Shown piece by piece: positions 24,776 through 36,923 of a DNA stretch of 64,000 nucleotides (its first letter is position 1; each line of letters begins with the position of its first letter). Source of the DNA: Asterias amurensis. Taxonomy: Eukaryota > Echinodermata > Asteroidea > Forcipulatida > Asteriidae. The stretch spans positions 6,091,501-6,155,500 of the forward strand of contig NC_092660.1 in NCBI RefSeq assembly GCF_032118995.1. Direction: 5' to 3'. A program made the translations under genes and the position numbers. Below the pieces are notes generated by a model that was not told the origin of the DNA, did not search any database, and worked only from the letters and a program-made list of their open reading frames with translations.

Positions 24776-24928
24776 CGTGGTGATCCAGCTACAGCAAATA
24801 ATTGGGTTTCGGCCCGAGTCTTTAAACCGAGCATGTACTCTGCAGACTTGTTATTTTGTGGAGCATTTCTCTGCTGGGATGAGGTACAACTAGAATATGG
24901 AAAACTTTAACTGTAAGTTGACCCGTTG

Positions 24929-27900
24929 TCATTCTAACTCTTCCTCGTCCAGATTGGCCGTCCACTCCACCAGGTCATCCACATCTTTCTCCCATGGATC
25001 ACCTATCTCACTTTGGGCGGTAGAGGGCGGTGGGGCTGTAGCAACAAAGAAAACACACTCTTCATTAAGCCTGGGCAACTAGTACGACTAGTATCGCAGT
25101 CGCGACTATTGATTGCTTAGTCGAGTCGACACTACCGTTTTTTCAACTACTTGGTTTAAGTATACATCCTAGAATAGAATTGAAAGGTACATGTATTTTT
25201 ATCGGACTCAGAGCCAACATTTGAAAATGATCTTACACAGTCTTAAGGTATTACCATTCAACTGAAAAACCAGGGCCCAATTTTTTATTTTTTTATGCAA
25301 GTCGCCAGACACACAAGGCCTGAAGGCCACTTGAATGTGTGGGACACAATTATTTTTGTCCAGAGGCCTTTACCACCTACTCCTAGGGCTGAAACAGGGT
25401 TACCCCCTTTTACAGTCCATACAGATGTAGGCTCTGGTATCATCAGTCCGAAGAATATTGCTTGTTACTGGTATTCAGTTGTTGCTTGCTTATCCTGAAA
25501 ATCATGTGGAAAGATGGTTGGTAATCCTGTTTTTATCGAGGAAGAAATTTCATGCAAAGCAAGTTTTTGTGCTTACAGGCTTCATGAAATTTGGCTCTGC
25601 GGATTTGTCTGGTCCTGAGTTTACTGGCCCAATTCCAAAACCACTGGCCTTGTGTCCAGTGTAACATCCGAGCCCTCCCTGAGTCAAAGAAATTCACCCT
25701 TGAGATAATTTCATGATCGTTATTAATTTTTGGTTTTTACCCATATACACCGATGTGTGTAGCACTGTATACTCAGTACTGAGTACTGAGTAGTAGCACT
25801 GTATACTCAGTACTGAGTACTGAGTATACAGTGCTACACACATCGGTGTATATGGGTAAAAACCAAAAATTAATATTCTTTATCCCCGATGCAAATTTAA
25901 CATCTATTAATTCATGATCGTTGTTGTGCAAGTCAAAGACTTCTTGCAGGATGTAACAAGTGCAAATCATCAGCCGAGCGTTGTAATAATAAAAATGCAA
26001 TTTATTTCCAATTACACCCGCTCAGAGTGCATACTGTTATCTGAGCTCAGTTTTACGTCATACTTGGAGTCGGTACTTGGCTATTCTGTTCATAAGTGTA
26101 GCATAATTCTAGAGTAAGCCGCGCTCACTTCATTAATACTGACTCCAACGATTAAGAAAAGCGCATACGAAATGCATTAAGCTCACAATTCCCTTGAGGA
26201 TCCGAGTACTGTATAAAAATATGTTTTGTTGGACCTGCCTTCACATTCTTTATAAAAGCTCCAATAAAGATGTACTGAGTTTCGCCACAACAACACCATA
26301 CAACATACTTTTCAAGGGTGGGTGTGTTTACATTGAATTACGTGGGTCATTAAACGTAATGTATCTGCAGTTAAAGGAACACGTTGCCTTGGATCGGACG
26401 AGTTGGTCAAAACAAAAGCGTTTGTAACCGTTTTTTATATAATGCATATGGTTGGAAAGATGTTTTAAAAGTAGCATACAATGATCCACACAAGTTTGCC
26501 TCGAAATTGCGTGGTTTTCCTTCTACTGTGCGAACTATCACCGTCGGCCATTTATGGGAGTCAAAATTTTGACCCCCATAAATGGCCGACGTGTTAGTCG
26601 ACGAGGTTAAAGGAAAACCACGCAATTTCGAGGCATGTTTGTGTGGATCATTGTATTCTACTTTTACAACATCTTTCTACCCATATGCATTTTATAAAAA
26701 ACGGTTACAAACGTTTTTCAAAGACCAACTCGACCGATCCAAGGCAACGTGTTCCTTTAATCTTTTTGGGGCAGAAGTTAGCAGCCCAACTGGTTTGTGC
26801 ATGATCCAATTAGGTCCACTCACTGTTTTGAAGGAATTACATGGAGATAACAGGTGTGAGCTGTCATGTTAAAATGATGATATATTTCTAGCCTCTTACT
26901 TTAAATAATGGAGCTTTTTGGTAATGTTTTGTTTTGAAAAGTCTCCAGGTCCCGTCAGAATGATCAGTTGCTGTCATAAAAAAGGCCCTTGAGTGATAAA
27001 ATGGGTAATTGTTGGTACAAGTACACATAAGCAATTGGAAACTTTTGAGCCTGAAGTAGTTAAAAGCAGTGGACACTATTGGTAACTTCTCAAAATAATT
27101 ATTAGCATAAAACCTTTCTTGGTGACGAGTAATGGGGAGAGGTTGATTGTATAAAACATTGTGAGAAACGGCTCCCTCTGAAGTGCCATAATTTGTGAGA
27201 AAGAAGTAATTTTCCACGAATTTGATTTTGAGACCTCAGATTTAGAACTTGAGGTCTCGAAATCAACCATCTAAACGCACACAACTTTGTGTGACAAGGG
27301 TTATTTTTCTTTCATCATTATCTCGCAACTTCGATGACCGATTGAGCTCAAATTTTCACAGGTTTGTTATTTTATGCATATGTTGAGATACACCGAATGT
27401 GAAGGCTAGTCTTTGACATTTACCAATAGTGTCCACTGCCTTTAAAGCAGTGCAAGTACAGCAGATGCAGGCACTTGTGATGTAATGACTTACAAACATA
27501 TCAGTCATGACAACAACAAATTCGACAAAGTCTCCCTTTAACAGAAACCACGACAAGAAAAGTCACCAGAGACTGCTCAGCTGAGATGAATTTTAAATTC
27601 GCTTTCAAAATATTGAATATTTCCCGAGATAATTTACTCATTGGAAATATTAGACTTTCAGAGCAGCTGCGGTTAGTTCTCCCGAGGGAATCTCAACAAG
27701 GGGGGAATCTGATTGGGGACGTCAGGATGTGGAACTTTTCCTCACCTATCTTCCGTGACGGCAGGTAGATCTTCCTCATCTTGTTGATGTGGTCTAGTTT
27801 CTTATCCTGTGAATCTTTCTTGTCGGGTTTCGATGTGAAATTTCCATACATCAAAGAATTGTGCCTGCCAAATCGAAAGCAAAACAAGTCTATTATATCC

Positions 27901-30900
27901 TTGCTGTACCCTCTATCTATCGGCAATCTCGGTGGTCTAGTTGGTATGACACTGCTCTAGAATTGCAAGGGTTGTGGGTTCAAATCAAACCCAAGTAAAA
28001 ATTCCTATGATTTTTTTTACAGGAATCAGGAGCATACTGGGTATATAGTGCTACACACATAAGGGTAAGGGTAAAACCAAAATTTAATTGTGACTTACAA
28101 ACATGCATACAATCAGGGCCCAATTTCAAAGAGCTGCTTAAGCAGAGATTTAAGTTTAGCAACTTTCTGCTCAGTACAAATAAGCAAGATACCAGTGACA
28201 GATTGTACATGTGACACTGTACTTTGGCTGGTAACTTAAGTCCAGTAAGCATATTTTTGTTGTGCTGAGCTACTTCTTGTGTTTTGCAGCTCTGTGAAGT
28301 TGGGCCCATGGCAGACTAATTTCTTTAAAACAAAACAGAACATAATCGGTTAATAATTTTTTTGCCGAGAAAAATAAGCGGGGAACCATTTTTTGAAAAC
28401 AGCACACATGACATTGTAATTTGGGTGGTACCCATCATTCTGGAAAGCAAAATTGAGCTAAGCTTGTTTTTTCCTCATCCAGCTCTTTGACTTTTGGCCT
28501 ATGAGAAAACCCAATCAACTGGACCCAATGTCACAGAGCTGCTTTTAAAGCAAACATAATTTATTTAGCATAGTATATCAATAAAGCACATGAAGCAGAA
28601 ATGAACAGGATACCAGTCACAGATAATAATGTGTGAAATGAGGCAGGTAACCATAATCTGGTAAGCACAAATGCTGTGCTTAGCTTTTTTGTGCTAAAGC
28701 TGCTCCAAGATCTTGGGCCGGGTCTCAAAATATTGCTCTCCTTTTTCACAAAGTCTGAATCACTGATCACCATCATATAAGACAACGGTTACAGCCCATT
28801 CAAAAAGAGGATCTTGATTAGTTACTTAACCCTGAATTCTGACTCGATGAAAAAAAACGTAAGATGTGTTTCTACAGAAATTTGCTGTCACATTTCCACT
28901 TTTTTTTTGCAGCGGCTTACTGCAGCAGTGTTGAAACATCTGCTACGTTGCCATGACAACGTGATGTCAGACTTGATCTTTTAACATGTCAAAAATACTT
29001 CTGCCACCAATATTTATAAAGGTCTTTGACTGCTCATCAAGATCGGTCATGTTACTATGGAAACATTGTGTCACTTGTCCCACATCTTGCAACATTTGAC
29101 TCGATAGACCAAACCAAACGACAATCATATGGGTGCCATTACTGGGTAGACAACATTCCTTACTATTGTGCACGACATTGTTTTTCTTATATCTCACGGG
29201 CCTCTTCGGACCAGTAATGATGATGCAACCGTATACCAGTAATGATGATGCAACCGTATGAAGCACCAACTGTGTGAAGCACAGACATGGGGTGAGATAA
29301 AACATGCACTATGCGCCCATTAATTTTTGCCAACCAAACTGTAAGCAAATTACATGTACGTACTAATGTCAGGGTTCTTCCTTAGCCCTATATAGGACTC
29401 TTTCTCTGTACACAGGAACAGAGTCCTAAGTATTGAGGCCCGTTTCTGGGGCGGAAAAATTTCACAGCTTCATAACTTAAATCTTACCTGCAACAAGCCA
29501 TTAATTTCAACAGATTCACATTCCATGACGGCATACATTTTTCTGCGGTGGGTTTTGGTCCTCATATTTTCCTCACAAATCCGTCATTTTTGTGAAATAA
29601 TGCAGCTTCCAACGTTAAAAAATTCCCGTTTCGATCGTTTTCTCACAGTGTTGTCTGTTGTCGTGCGTACGCGTATACATTCGCGTGCAAGACGCATGAT
29701 GCAAGCTTAGACGCATGAATTCTTGGTCACCGTATCTTGACTGCACACAGCGTTAACAACACAATTCAAAAATGTGCGCGTCGCGCGTCTTGCGTACAAA
29801 CGGCAGACTGTGAGAGTACGGACAAAAATGGGTATTCCTTAACGTTGGGAGCTGCATTATTTCATGAAAATGACGGATTTGTGAAGAATATATGACGATC
29901 AAAACCCACCGCAGAAAAACACATGCTGCCATGGAATGTGAACCTGTTGAAATTGGTGCTTTCTTGCAGGTAAGATTTGAGTTATGAAGCTGTGAAAATT
30001 TTCCGCCCCAGAAATTTACCCTGATGTCCAGGACGTAACTGTAGTACAAAACGAAAGTGTAAGGCCGCCAGGGCTAGGTTCTTCCTTAACACTAGACCTG
30101 GGTGACTAGTGAAATATACTACTGACTAGTCGCACCTCATAGTCGAGACTACGACACCAGTTGTTACTAATTTTTTAATCTCAAGATGCATTGTGCCAAT
30201 GTTTGCCGCAGGTGCATTATATCAAAATTCAAGCTGAAAGGATTGAAGGATTGTGTCACTGATGTCTGATTGAGTTTCATAAGTAAATTGTGTTTTCGTG
30301 AATAGTCGTGACCAACACATTTGGTTCACCAAACAGGGATGTTGCGCTTTTTTGGCGTAACAGTTTTAAAAAACTGAGGTTGTGCTTATGGCACAAAGCT
30401 ATCATTGAATGGGTTTGATGCAGTGACTTACTCTTGAAGTTGTTTTTTCATGTGTTGTTGAAGCTCCTCTAGAGGTAGCCCAAAGTGTGCTGTCTGCATC
30501 TTGGGATTATTCTTGATTGCTTCCAACACTGTCAAAGTGGAACACACAAAAAACGTCATTAATTAAAGGCCCCTTTTCAAAACTACAGAGTTTCCCCTTA
30601 AAGGTAGTGGACACTATTGGTAACTACTCAAAATAGTTATTAGTAACAAGTAAGGGGGAGCTGTTGACAGTATAAAACATTGTGAATAACGGCTCCCTCT
30701 GAAGTAACAAGTAATTTTCCAAGAATTTAATTTCAAGAGCTCAGAATTAGATTTTGAGGTGCCGAAATCAAGCATCTGAAAGCACACAACTTTTATGTGA
30801 CAAGGGTGTTTTTTATTTCATCATTATCTTGCAGGTCTGTTATTTTATGCATATTATGAGTGGACCACTGTTAAGGAAGAAGGCTGAACTATACCAGGAT

Positions 30901-31083
30901 AAAGTCAGGAGGGAAAATCATTGAGGATAAGTTACTGATGGATTTTTTTTTTTTTCTCATGGGAAGATGCTTGCTAAGTACAAAGCTCATTTTATCAGAA
31001 AATAGGTTCCTGTTTTGTAAAAAAAAAAAAAAATTTTTCTCTTAAACAGAAGTACCCCCCCCCCCCCAAAAAAAAAAAAAAAA

Positions 31084-31134
<51 letters not shown>

Positions 31135-34100
31135 AAGTAAAAATAAATCCTCTGAAGAACTCCTGAGATTCCAAGTACACAATGAAAAGGGGGGGGGGGG
31201 GGGTGGGGTTACCATCATGCCCCTGACACCCAACAAATTTGTGCACAGCCACATTTGTAGGTACAAAATGTTTGTGTCCATTTTATGAACAACAGTTTGA
31301 TGTAGTGGTTAACTCTATGTTATTTTTATATTTATTAACAGTCATTGAATCAATTATGAATTAAAAGTGCTTGAGTTTGTCAAACAAAAGATCTGCACAG
31401 AGTTGCTTAATATTTATCTGTTGTTTAATTGGCGTCTTTATGACAAAAAGTGTACACATGATTGTGGCTCTGCACACATACATGACCTAATGGATAAGGT
31501 AATACGGCACACACTCTTTAAGGACCTTGGACACTATTGGTAATTGTCAAAGACCTGTCTTCTCGCTTGGTGTATCTCAACATATGCATACAATAACAAA
31601 CCTGTGAAAATTTGAGCTCAATTGGTCGTTGAAGTTGCGAGAGAATAATGGAAGAAAACTAAAACACCCTTGTAACACAAGGAGAAGAAGTGTGCATTTA
31701 GATGGTTGATTTCGAGACCTCAAATTCTAAGTCTGAGGTCTCGAAATCAAATACGTGGAAAAGTACCTCTTTTCGCGAAAACTACATTACTTCAGTGGAA
31801 GCCATTTCTCACATTGTTTTATACTATCAACCTCTCCCCATTACGTGTTACCAAGAAAGGTTTTATGCTGATAATTATTTTGAGTAATTAACATAAGTGT
31901 CCACTGCCTGTAAAGCATTGCTAAGGTTAATGTCCAAACTCACATGGATTTTTCATGTTAGCCTGCGCCTTGCTCGTAGCTATACCACTCCAGGTTGTCA
32001 GGTATTCATCAAAAGATACCTTTGCTAACCTCCCTTGGGATGTAATAGGCTTGTCAACGAGACCGTCTTCCGTTTTATCAAAACGCACCTTTGCATCATC
32101 AGCTTGGAGATTCTCCCCAGCTGTAAAAATGAGAACAATGAGAGAATGTTATCACTATGCCATGTGCCCAGAAGTAGGACGCAATAAAGAGTTACCGCAG
32201 AAAAGGTGAGTGAAAGCAGGATAGCCTGTAGGATGTCCTGGCAGGCTTGTTAAAAACTAGCATACATCCTGTGAAACTACAGCCATTTTTTCTGTGTGTA
32301 AATTTGTTGCTTGCACAGTAAGCACAGTAAGCGAACAATGGTGATCACAGAGCCATGCAATTGGCCCCAGACGGCATGCTAGTCAACAACATTTAGAGAA
32401 TGGTGATCACAGAGCCATGCAATTGGCCCCAGACGGCATGCTAGTCAACAACATTTAGAGAATGGTGATCACAGAGCCATGCAATTGGCCCCAGACGGCA
32501 TGCTAGTCAACAACATTTAGAGAATGGTGATCACAGAGCCATGCAATTGGCCCCAGACGGCATGCTAGTCAACAACATTTAGAGAATGGTGATCACAGAG
32601 CCATGCAATTGGCCCCAGACGGCATGCTAGTCAACAACATTTAGAGAATGGTGATCACAGAGCCATGCAATTGGCCCCAGACGGCATGCTAGTCAACAAC
32701 ATTTAGAGAATGGTGATCACAGAGCCATGCAATTGGCCCCAGACGGCATGCTAGTCAACAACATTTAGAGAATGGTGATCACAGAGCCATGCAATTGGCC
32801 CCAGACGGCATGCTAGTCAACAACATTTAGAGAATTGTGATCACAGAGCCATGCAATTGGCCCCAGGCGGCATGCTAGTCAACAACATTTAGTGAAATTA
32901 CATTTACTTTACAAGCACTCCAGTGATGTGTCATGGCCAAGCGGTTAAGAGCACCAAATTCAAACCCTGGTGTCTTGATCCGTCCCAGTCGTGACACTTG
33001 TGTTCCTAAGCAAGCCACCCATGACGCTTCGTCCTTAGGATGGGACGTTAAGCCATTGGTCCCGTGTGTTGTGTGACGCACGTAAAAGAACCCAGTGCAT
33101 ACACTTATCAAAAAGAGAAGGGGTTCATCCCCGTGTTTCTAGTTTGATTGGCTGCTTATTGCGCCACAGCACCTTGTAAACTTTACATGGTGCTATGTAA
33201 AAGGAGTGAGTCTCATAATTAAAGCGCAGCCCCACATACCTTGCAGGGGAAATACTGCATGTTAAAGTGCCTTTTGCATCACTGAGTGATGGACGGATAT
33301 GCTCGCTACATAACAAGCCACTACTATTATTATTATTATTATTATTAGTATTATATTTACCAAGAACACGTTGGCTAGCACTCACGCAGTCAACAACCAT
33401 TTGTCTGTACAAGTCTGGGGTCTCCAATAAGATGCTGCATGCATCTTGGTTGACTGCATTCTTTAGAACTGGGTTGGACAGGAGACACTGGGTGGGAAAA
33501 TCACATAGAGAGAGAAAGATGATGATTCAAAATTAATTGCTTCCAGGTTTGGACACAACTTTTTGTTTGTTGGTTTCGTTTTCGATGATCATCTCGAAAG
33601 GCAACTTAGCACGGCTCCCACAAGAGGGCTTATTATCTCATACAAACACTGGTTCAAACATCTATAAAAGTTGCATTGCACAAAGTAATAAATTTTAAGT
33701 CAGCCACAAGACGACAATACTTATTCTAGTCATCATGAAATCAGTGGTTTACTTGGTTAAAGGCAGTGGACACTATTGGTAATTATTCAAAATAACTATT
33801 AGCATAAAACCTTCTTGGTGACAAGTAATGGGGAGAGGTTGATGATATAAAACATTGTGAGAAACGGCTCCCTCTGAAGTGAAGTAGTTTTTGGTTTCGA
33901 GACCTCAGATTCAGAAATTGAGGTCTCGAAATCAACATCTAAACGCACACAACTTTGTGTGACAAGGGTGTTTTTCTTTCATTATTATATCACAACTTCG
34001 ACGACCAATCGAGCTCAAATTTTCAAAGGTTTGTTATTTTATGCATATGTTTAGATACACCAAGTGAGCAGACTGGTCTTTCACACTTACCATTAGTGTC

Positions 34101-35891
34101 AAGTGTCTTTAACTTATATCTCAGATATTCAGGCAAGTGGGCACATGGGCTAAAGGCAGAAACAGTGTTTATGGGGGACTTTTGAAAACTATTTTAAACT
34201 GTTTGCAGTGGTGCATAACAAAAATGTATAAGAAAATGCATTGTGTAAATTACCTGTATTGCTAGTAGAATCGATAGTAAACTGTAAGATTCCTTCCAAA
34301 TGCTGTAATCGTCTAGGAAGTCCACACAGGGCTGGCCTGTGTTCATATCAACTGCAAGTTGTAACAAAGAACAACAATGAAGAAGCAAGGCCTGAACGTA
34401 TTTATCAAACATTTATACACCCAGATTGAAAAACTAGCTCAAAGTAAACTTTTCACAACATAAACCAACAAAGTTTCATAACACTAGCCTCTATCACTCC
34501 TAAATAAAATGTTCCCTTTCTTAAAGGCAGTGGACACTATTGGTAACTACTCAAAATAGTTACTAACATAAAAACTTTCTTGATTACGCGAAATGGGGAG
34601 AGGTTGATAGTATAAAACATTGTGAGAAACAGCTCCCTCTGTAGTGACGTAGTTTTTGAGAAAGAAGTAATTTTCCACAAATTTGATTTTGAGACCTCAG
34701 ATTTAGAATTCGAGGGCTCGAAATCAAGCATCTGAAAGCACACAACTTCGTGTTACAATGGTGAAACAGGGGTTTTTTTTTCCTTTGATTAGTATCACGC
34801 AACTTCGACACATTGAGCTCAAACTTTTAAATGTTATTGTATGCATATGTTGAGATACACCAAGTGAGAAGACTAGTCTTCGACAACTACCAATAGTGTC
34901 CAGTGTCTTTAACACTTACTATTTGGGTGGAATGGAACAGTGTGGAATCGCACTGACGGTGGAATGTTGTTGAAATTTTCATCAAACTTCAGATTTACTG
35001 CAAAAACTCCACCTGTAACAAAATTACAATAAAATCAAGTGCAATCAGATTGGCTAAAATAGTTTCCACACTACCTTTCACCTCAGTGGATCCCGATTCG
35101 AATCCCGCCTCGGCCCGCAGTCTTGCATGTGGAATATCCACTAGGGGTTATTACTCCAGTTTCATGATAGTGAAAATAGTGAACATAAATTTTCCTCCAT
35201 AAACTACTACGTTTGCCGTTTTAAAAACGAATTCCCAACTTTGGTTTGAAAAAAACCAAAACCAAAACCGAAGGTTAGTTTCAAATTGTTTCCTTCGTCT
35301 CAAAGAACCGTACCCAACTCATTCATGTACGTGACTTGGGTACGGAGTGACTTGGGTACGAGTGACAGACATTCCAACTACATGTATGAAACATGTAAAA
35401 GGAATCGTGACTAGGGCTTGCCCTCCTCTTGACTTGTGACTTGTGACTTGGACTAGACCTTAATAACTCTGAACTCAGACTAAAATAAATGTACAAGGCT
35501 TAGTAGTCACTCACCTTCCCATATGGTGTCCTTTAGACCCTTAATGGTCGCCATCCATTCAAACAAACTGTCATCTCTCAAAGGTTCAGCTTCAATTCCC
35601 TGCAGATAACAACGTTTAGTTCGGTATAAATACATAGTCTTTATTTGGTTTCTGGTCAATTTCATGAATAGTTATGAGCCAAACAGGGAGCCTATTTTTG
35701 CAGTACATGTAGTTGCGCCTATTTTTGTACAAGCCATGGCGACATGATTAACCAAGTAATTGAAAATGGTTGTTGCGACTTGACAAAGCAACGAGTCGCA
35801 CCAGTTGCCCAGGCTTACTACTTACCCAAGCTGGCTGTTTTTGCAGGAGGAAGTACTCCTTCTCAAGAAGCATGTGCGCCCTTGAATGCAT
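24929..35891 (-). CDS. UBE2U: UBE2U-like ubiquitin-conjugating enzyme E2, nine coding exons
   Basis: Predicted E2 enzyme that accepts ubiquitin from E1 on a cysteine and passes it on with E3 ligases. Coding exons in transcript order: 35891-35826, 35599-35515, 35012-34920, 34351-34254, 33487-33361, 32120-31944, 30528-30432, 27864-27746, 25035-24929. All junctions are GT-AG, the phases agree, and the total is 969 nt or 322 aa. The start MHSRAHMLLEKEY resembles human UBE2U. The E2 fold covers about residues 1-150, with the HPN motif at 79-81 and the catalytic Cys90 in TGQPCVDFLDD. The tail block VSFDEYLTTWSGIATSKA closely matches the human UBE2U tail, and the acidic end GDPWEKDVDDLVEWTANLD is also similar. 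Mammalian UBE2U is testis-enriched and poorly understood. A noncoding first exon may end at 36550 (CATG then GTAAGT). Introns carry many MITEs, a SINE and a minisatellite. I am confident of the family; the 5' UTR structure is uncertain. Confidence 0.9.
25725..25905. repeat. Inverted pair of SINE-B tails
   Basis: Two copies of the tail (GTATACTCAGTACTGAGTAC words ending in the GTGTGTAGCACTGTATAC block) lie head to head. They form a long hairpin whose outer arms read TTTTTACCCATATACACCG and CGGTGTATATGGGTAAAAA. Confidence 0.75.
26371..26760. repeat. M3 MITE, near-perfect palindrome
   Basis: About 390 bp from TTAAAGGAACACGTTGCC to GGCAACGTGTTCCTTTAA. The arms pair over nearly their full length, meeting at a centre around GTCAAAATTTTGAC. 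Open frames inside it are by-products. Confidence 0.9.
27060..27445 (+). repeat. M1 MITE in UBE2U last intron
   Basis: Termini TTAAAAGCAGTGGACAC and GTGTCCACTGCCTTTAA. Full-length, with the GAGACCTC palindrome. Confidence 0.9.
27926..28090 (+). repeat. SINE-B copy
   Basis: The tRNA-like head CTCGGTGGTCTAGTTGGTA and GTTGTGGGTTCAAATC is followed by the tail TGGGTATATAGTGCTACACAC. It lies in the UBE2U intron about 60 bp from exon 8. Confidence 0.7.
28116..28307. repeat. M5 MITE
   Basis: GGGCCCAATTTCAAAGAGCT at the left and AGCTCTGTGAAGTTGGGCCC at the right. About 190 bp. Confidence 0.8.
28521..28719. repeat. M5 MITE, diverged
   Basis: GGACCCAATGTCACAGAGCT at the left and a decayed right end finishing CTTGGGCC. 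Confidence 0.6.
29443..30014. repeat. Long foldback element M8 in UBE2U intron
   Basis: Inverted arms of about 250 bp. The left arm starts TTTCTGGGGCGGAAAA and the right arm ends TTTTCCGCCCCAGAAA; inner words such as TTTTTCTGCGGTGGGTTTTG and ATAATGCAGCT recur inverted. The loop is about 60 bp and no protein is encoded. Confidence 0.85.
30598..30874 (+). repeat. M1 MITE, shortened
   Basis: Starts TTAAAGGTAGTGGACAC. The right arm is collapsed and ends GTGGACCACTGTTAA. Confidence 0.75.
31055..31136 (+). repeat. C/A runs and (TAA)n microsatellite
   Basis: About 13 C, then about 18 A, then around 15 TAA units. A G-run with a single T follows at 31191-31205. The poly-Tyr/poly-Ile frames on the other strand are repeat by-products. 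Confidence 0.9.
31518..31913 (-). repeat. M1 MITE beside UBE2U exon 6
   Basis: Starts TTAAGGACCTTGGACAC and ends GTGTCCACTGCCTGTAA, about 30 bp past the exon 6 splice donor. Confidence 0.85.
32338..32895. repeat. Minisatellite, nine copies of a 62-bp unit
   Basis: Anchors at 32341, 32403, 32465, 32527, 32589, 32651, 32713, 32775 and 32837 give an exact 62-bp period. The first eight units appear identical by eye and the ninth has a few changes. Each unit contains the palindrome GTGATCAC and the words CAATTGGCCCC and GGCATGC. It lies in UBE2U intron 5 just before a SINE. Confidence 0.95.
32922..33350 (+). repeat. SINE-A, tRNA-Leu/Ser-derived
   Basis: The head TGGCCAAGCGGTTAAGAGC matches a Leu/Ser tRNA A box, with CAAACCCTGG nearby. 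The body includes CGTCCTTAGG, GTAAAAGAACCCAGTGC and AGAGAAGGGGTTC. The tail ends in (ATT)n about 10 bp from UBE2U exon 5. Confidence 0.85.
33757..34112 (+). repeat. M1 MITE in UBE2U intron 4
   Basis: TTAAAGGCAGTGGACAC at the left and GTGTCAAGTGTCTTTAA at the right. Part of the left interior is missing. Confidence 0.85.
34521..34912 (+). repeat. M1 MITE abutting UBE2U exon 3 donor
   Basis: TTAAAGGCAGTGGACAC to GTGTCCAGTGTCTTTAA. On the UBE2U strand the element begins at intron position +8, immediately after the donor GTAAGTG. Confidence 0.9.
35080..35160 (+). repeat. SINE fragment with B-box
   Basis: GATTCGAATCCCGCC followed by CGGCCCGCAGTCTTGC. No A box is seen. Confidence 0.35.
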
Positions 35892-36550
35892 TTTGATGTG
35901 ACTTCACACTACCATGTGAACGGAGTTTCTTCAATACTTAAATTCACAAAAGTTCACCACCTTCTGCTGCAATCCTCATTGCAAGATGGCTTTTAAGATG
36001 TCATCATCATTGACTGTCACCTGTTGACGGACGAGGAGACTTGTTGGAATTGAAACAACTCACAATTAATAATTGATAAATTTATTAATTAGCATTAGCA
36101 ACATTCATGTGTCTATTTCTTACAAGTACTTTTATTATACAAATATCATTCAAAACGTGGGAGTTTGACAAAAAAGAAAGGGTTTTAAAAACAATACTTT
36201 ACTTCGTCAACATTCATTAAACTATTCGTTCTTAAAATATCTGTTTACCTGTTTACTCTATCCAGTTTCAAAATTATTTTTAATTTAACATTTTGGAGAT
36301 CAGAATTAGCTTTGTCCTCGTGTAACTTAAAGTAAACTTTGTTGTTAGAGTTGACTGTCTTGGCCGTTGTTCGCACGTTCGCACACACACAAAAAAACAG
36401 CAGTCATAATTTCTTTTACGAACGGAAGATCGGGGACTTGGACTGGAGAGGAGGGTAACTACGGCAGATTTATCTAGTAACTACATGTTTGAATCAATAG
36501 AAAATCGGTTTTTAAAATAAAAAAATTAACGAACTCAACAAATACTTACC

Positions 36551-36923
36551 ATGTTCAAAACGAAGAACTTATATTCCTTCTCAAAGCTCTTGAGTCATGG
36601 CAACACCGTCAAAAATGTGTTTACATGACGGCCATTTTGGAGCTAAGCAACTTCGTTCTCAAAATAAACATTTGTTGCATATTCTGACACCAGCTTCTTC
36701 CCCTTATCGTGCCGCTCACATTCGCTCGTCCCCGCAAGTTCTTTTCTGTCTGCAAAGTCGCCCCGTACAAACTCGTCTTCTGTACTGTTGATCCAGCTAC
36801 GAGTACTTTATCGGGCGAGTTGGTAATCGTGTTTATGTTGCCGGAAGTAAACAGTTGGTTGTCTCTAAATATTCTACCGTTCTAAGCCAATGTCAATGAA
36901 TTATCTGTCTTTGAAACAACATA
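36551..36923. promoter_or_regulatory. Shared upstream region between UBE2U and FBXL12
   Basis: About 370 bp lie between the possible noncoding first exon of UBE2U (minus strand, splice donor after 36550) and the FBXL12 start codon. No MITE or SINE was recognised in it, unlike the surrounding DNA. The head-to-head arrangement suggests a bidirectional promoter. No TATA box stands out. A short upstream reading frame overlaps the FBXL12 start. Promoter activity is inferred from layout only. Confidence 0.5.

Noticed and set aside
26384-26872. Open frames in the M3 palindrome
   Set aside because: They mirror each other on the two arms and are by-products of the inverted repeat.
30995-31281. Open frames with poly-Tyr or poly-Ile runs
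   Set aside because: They read through a (TAA)n microsatellite and homopolymers.
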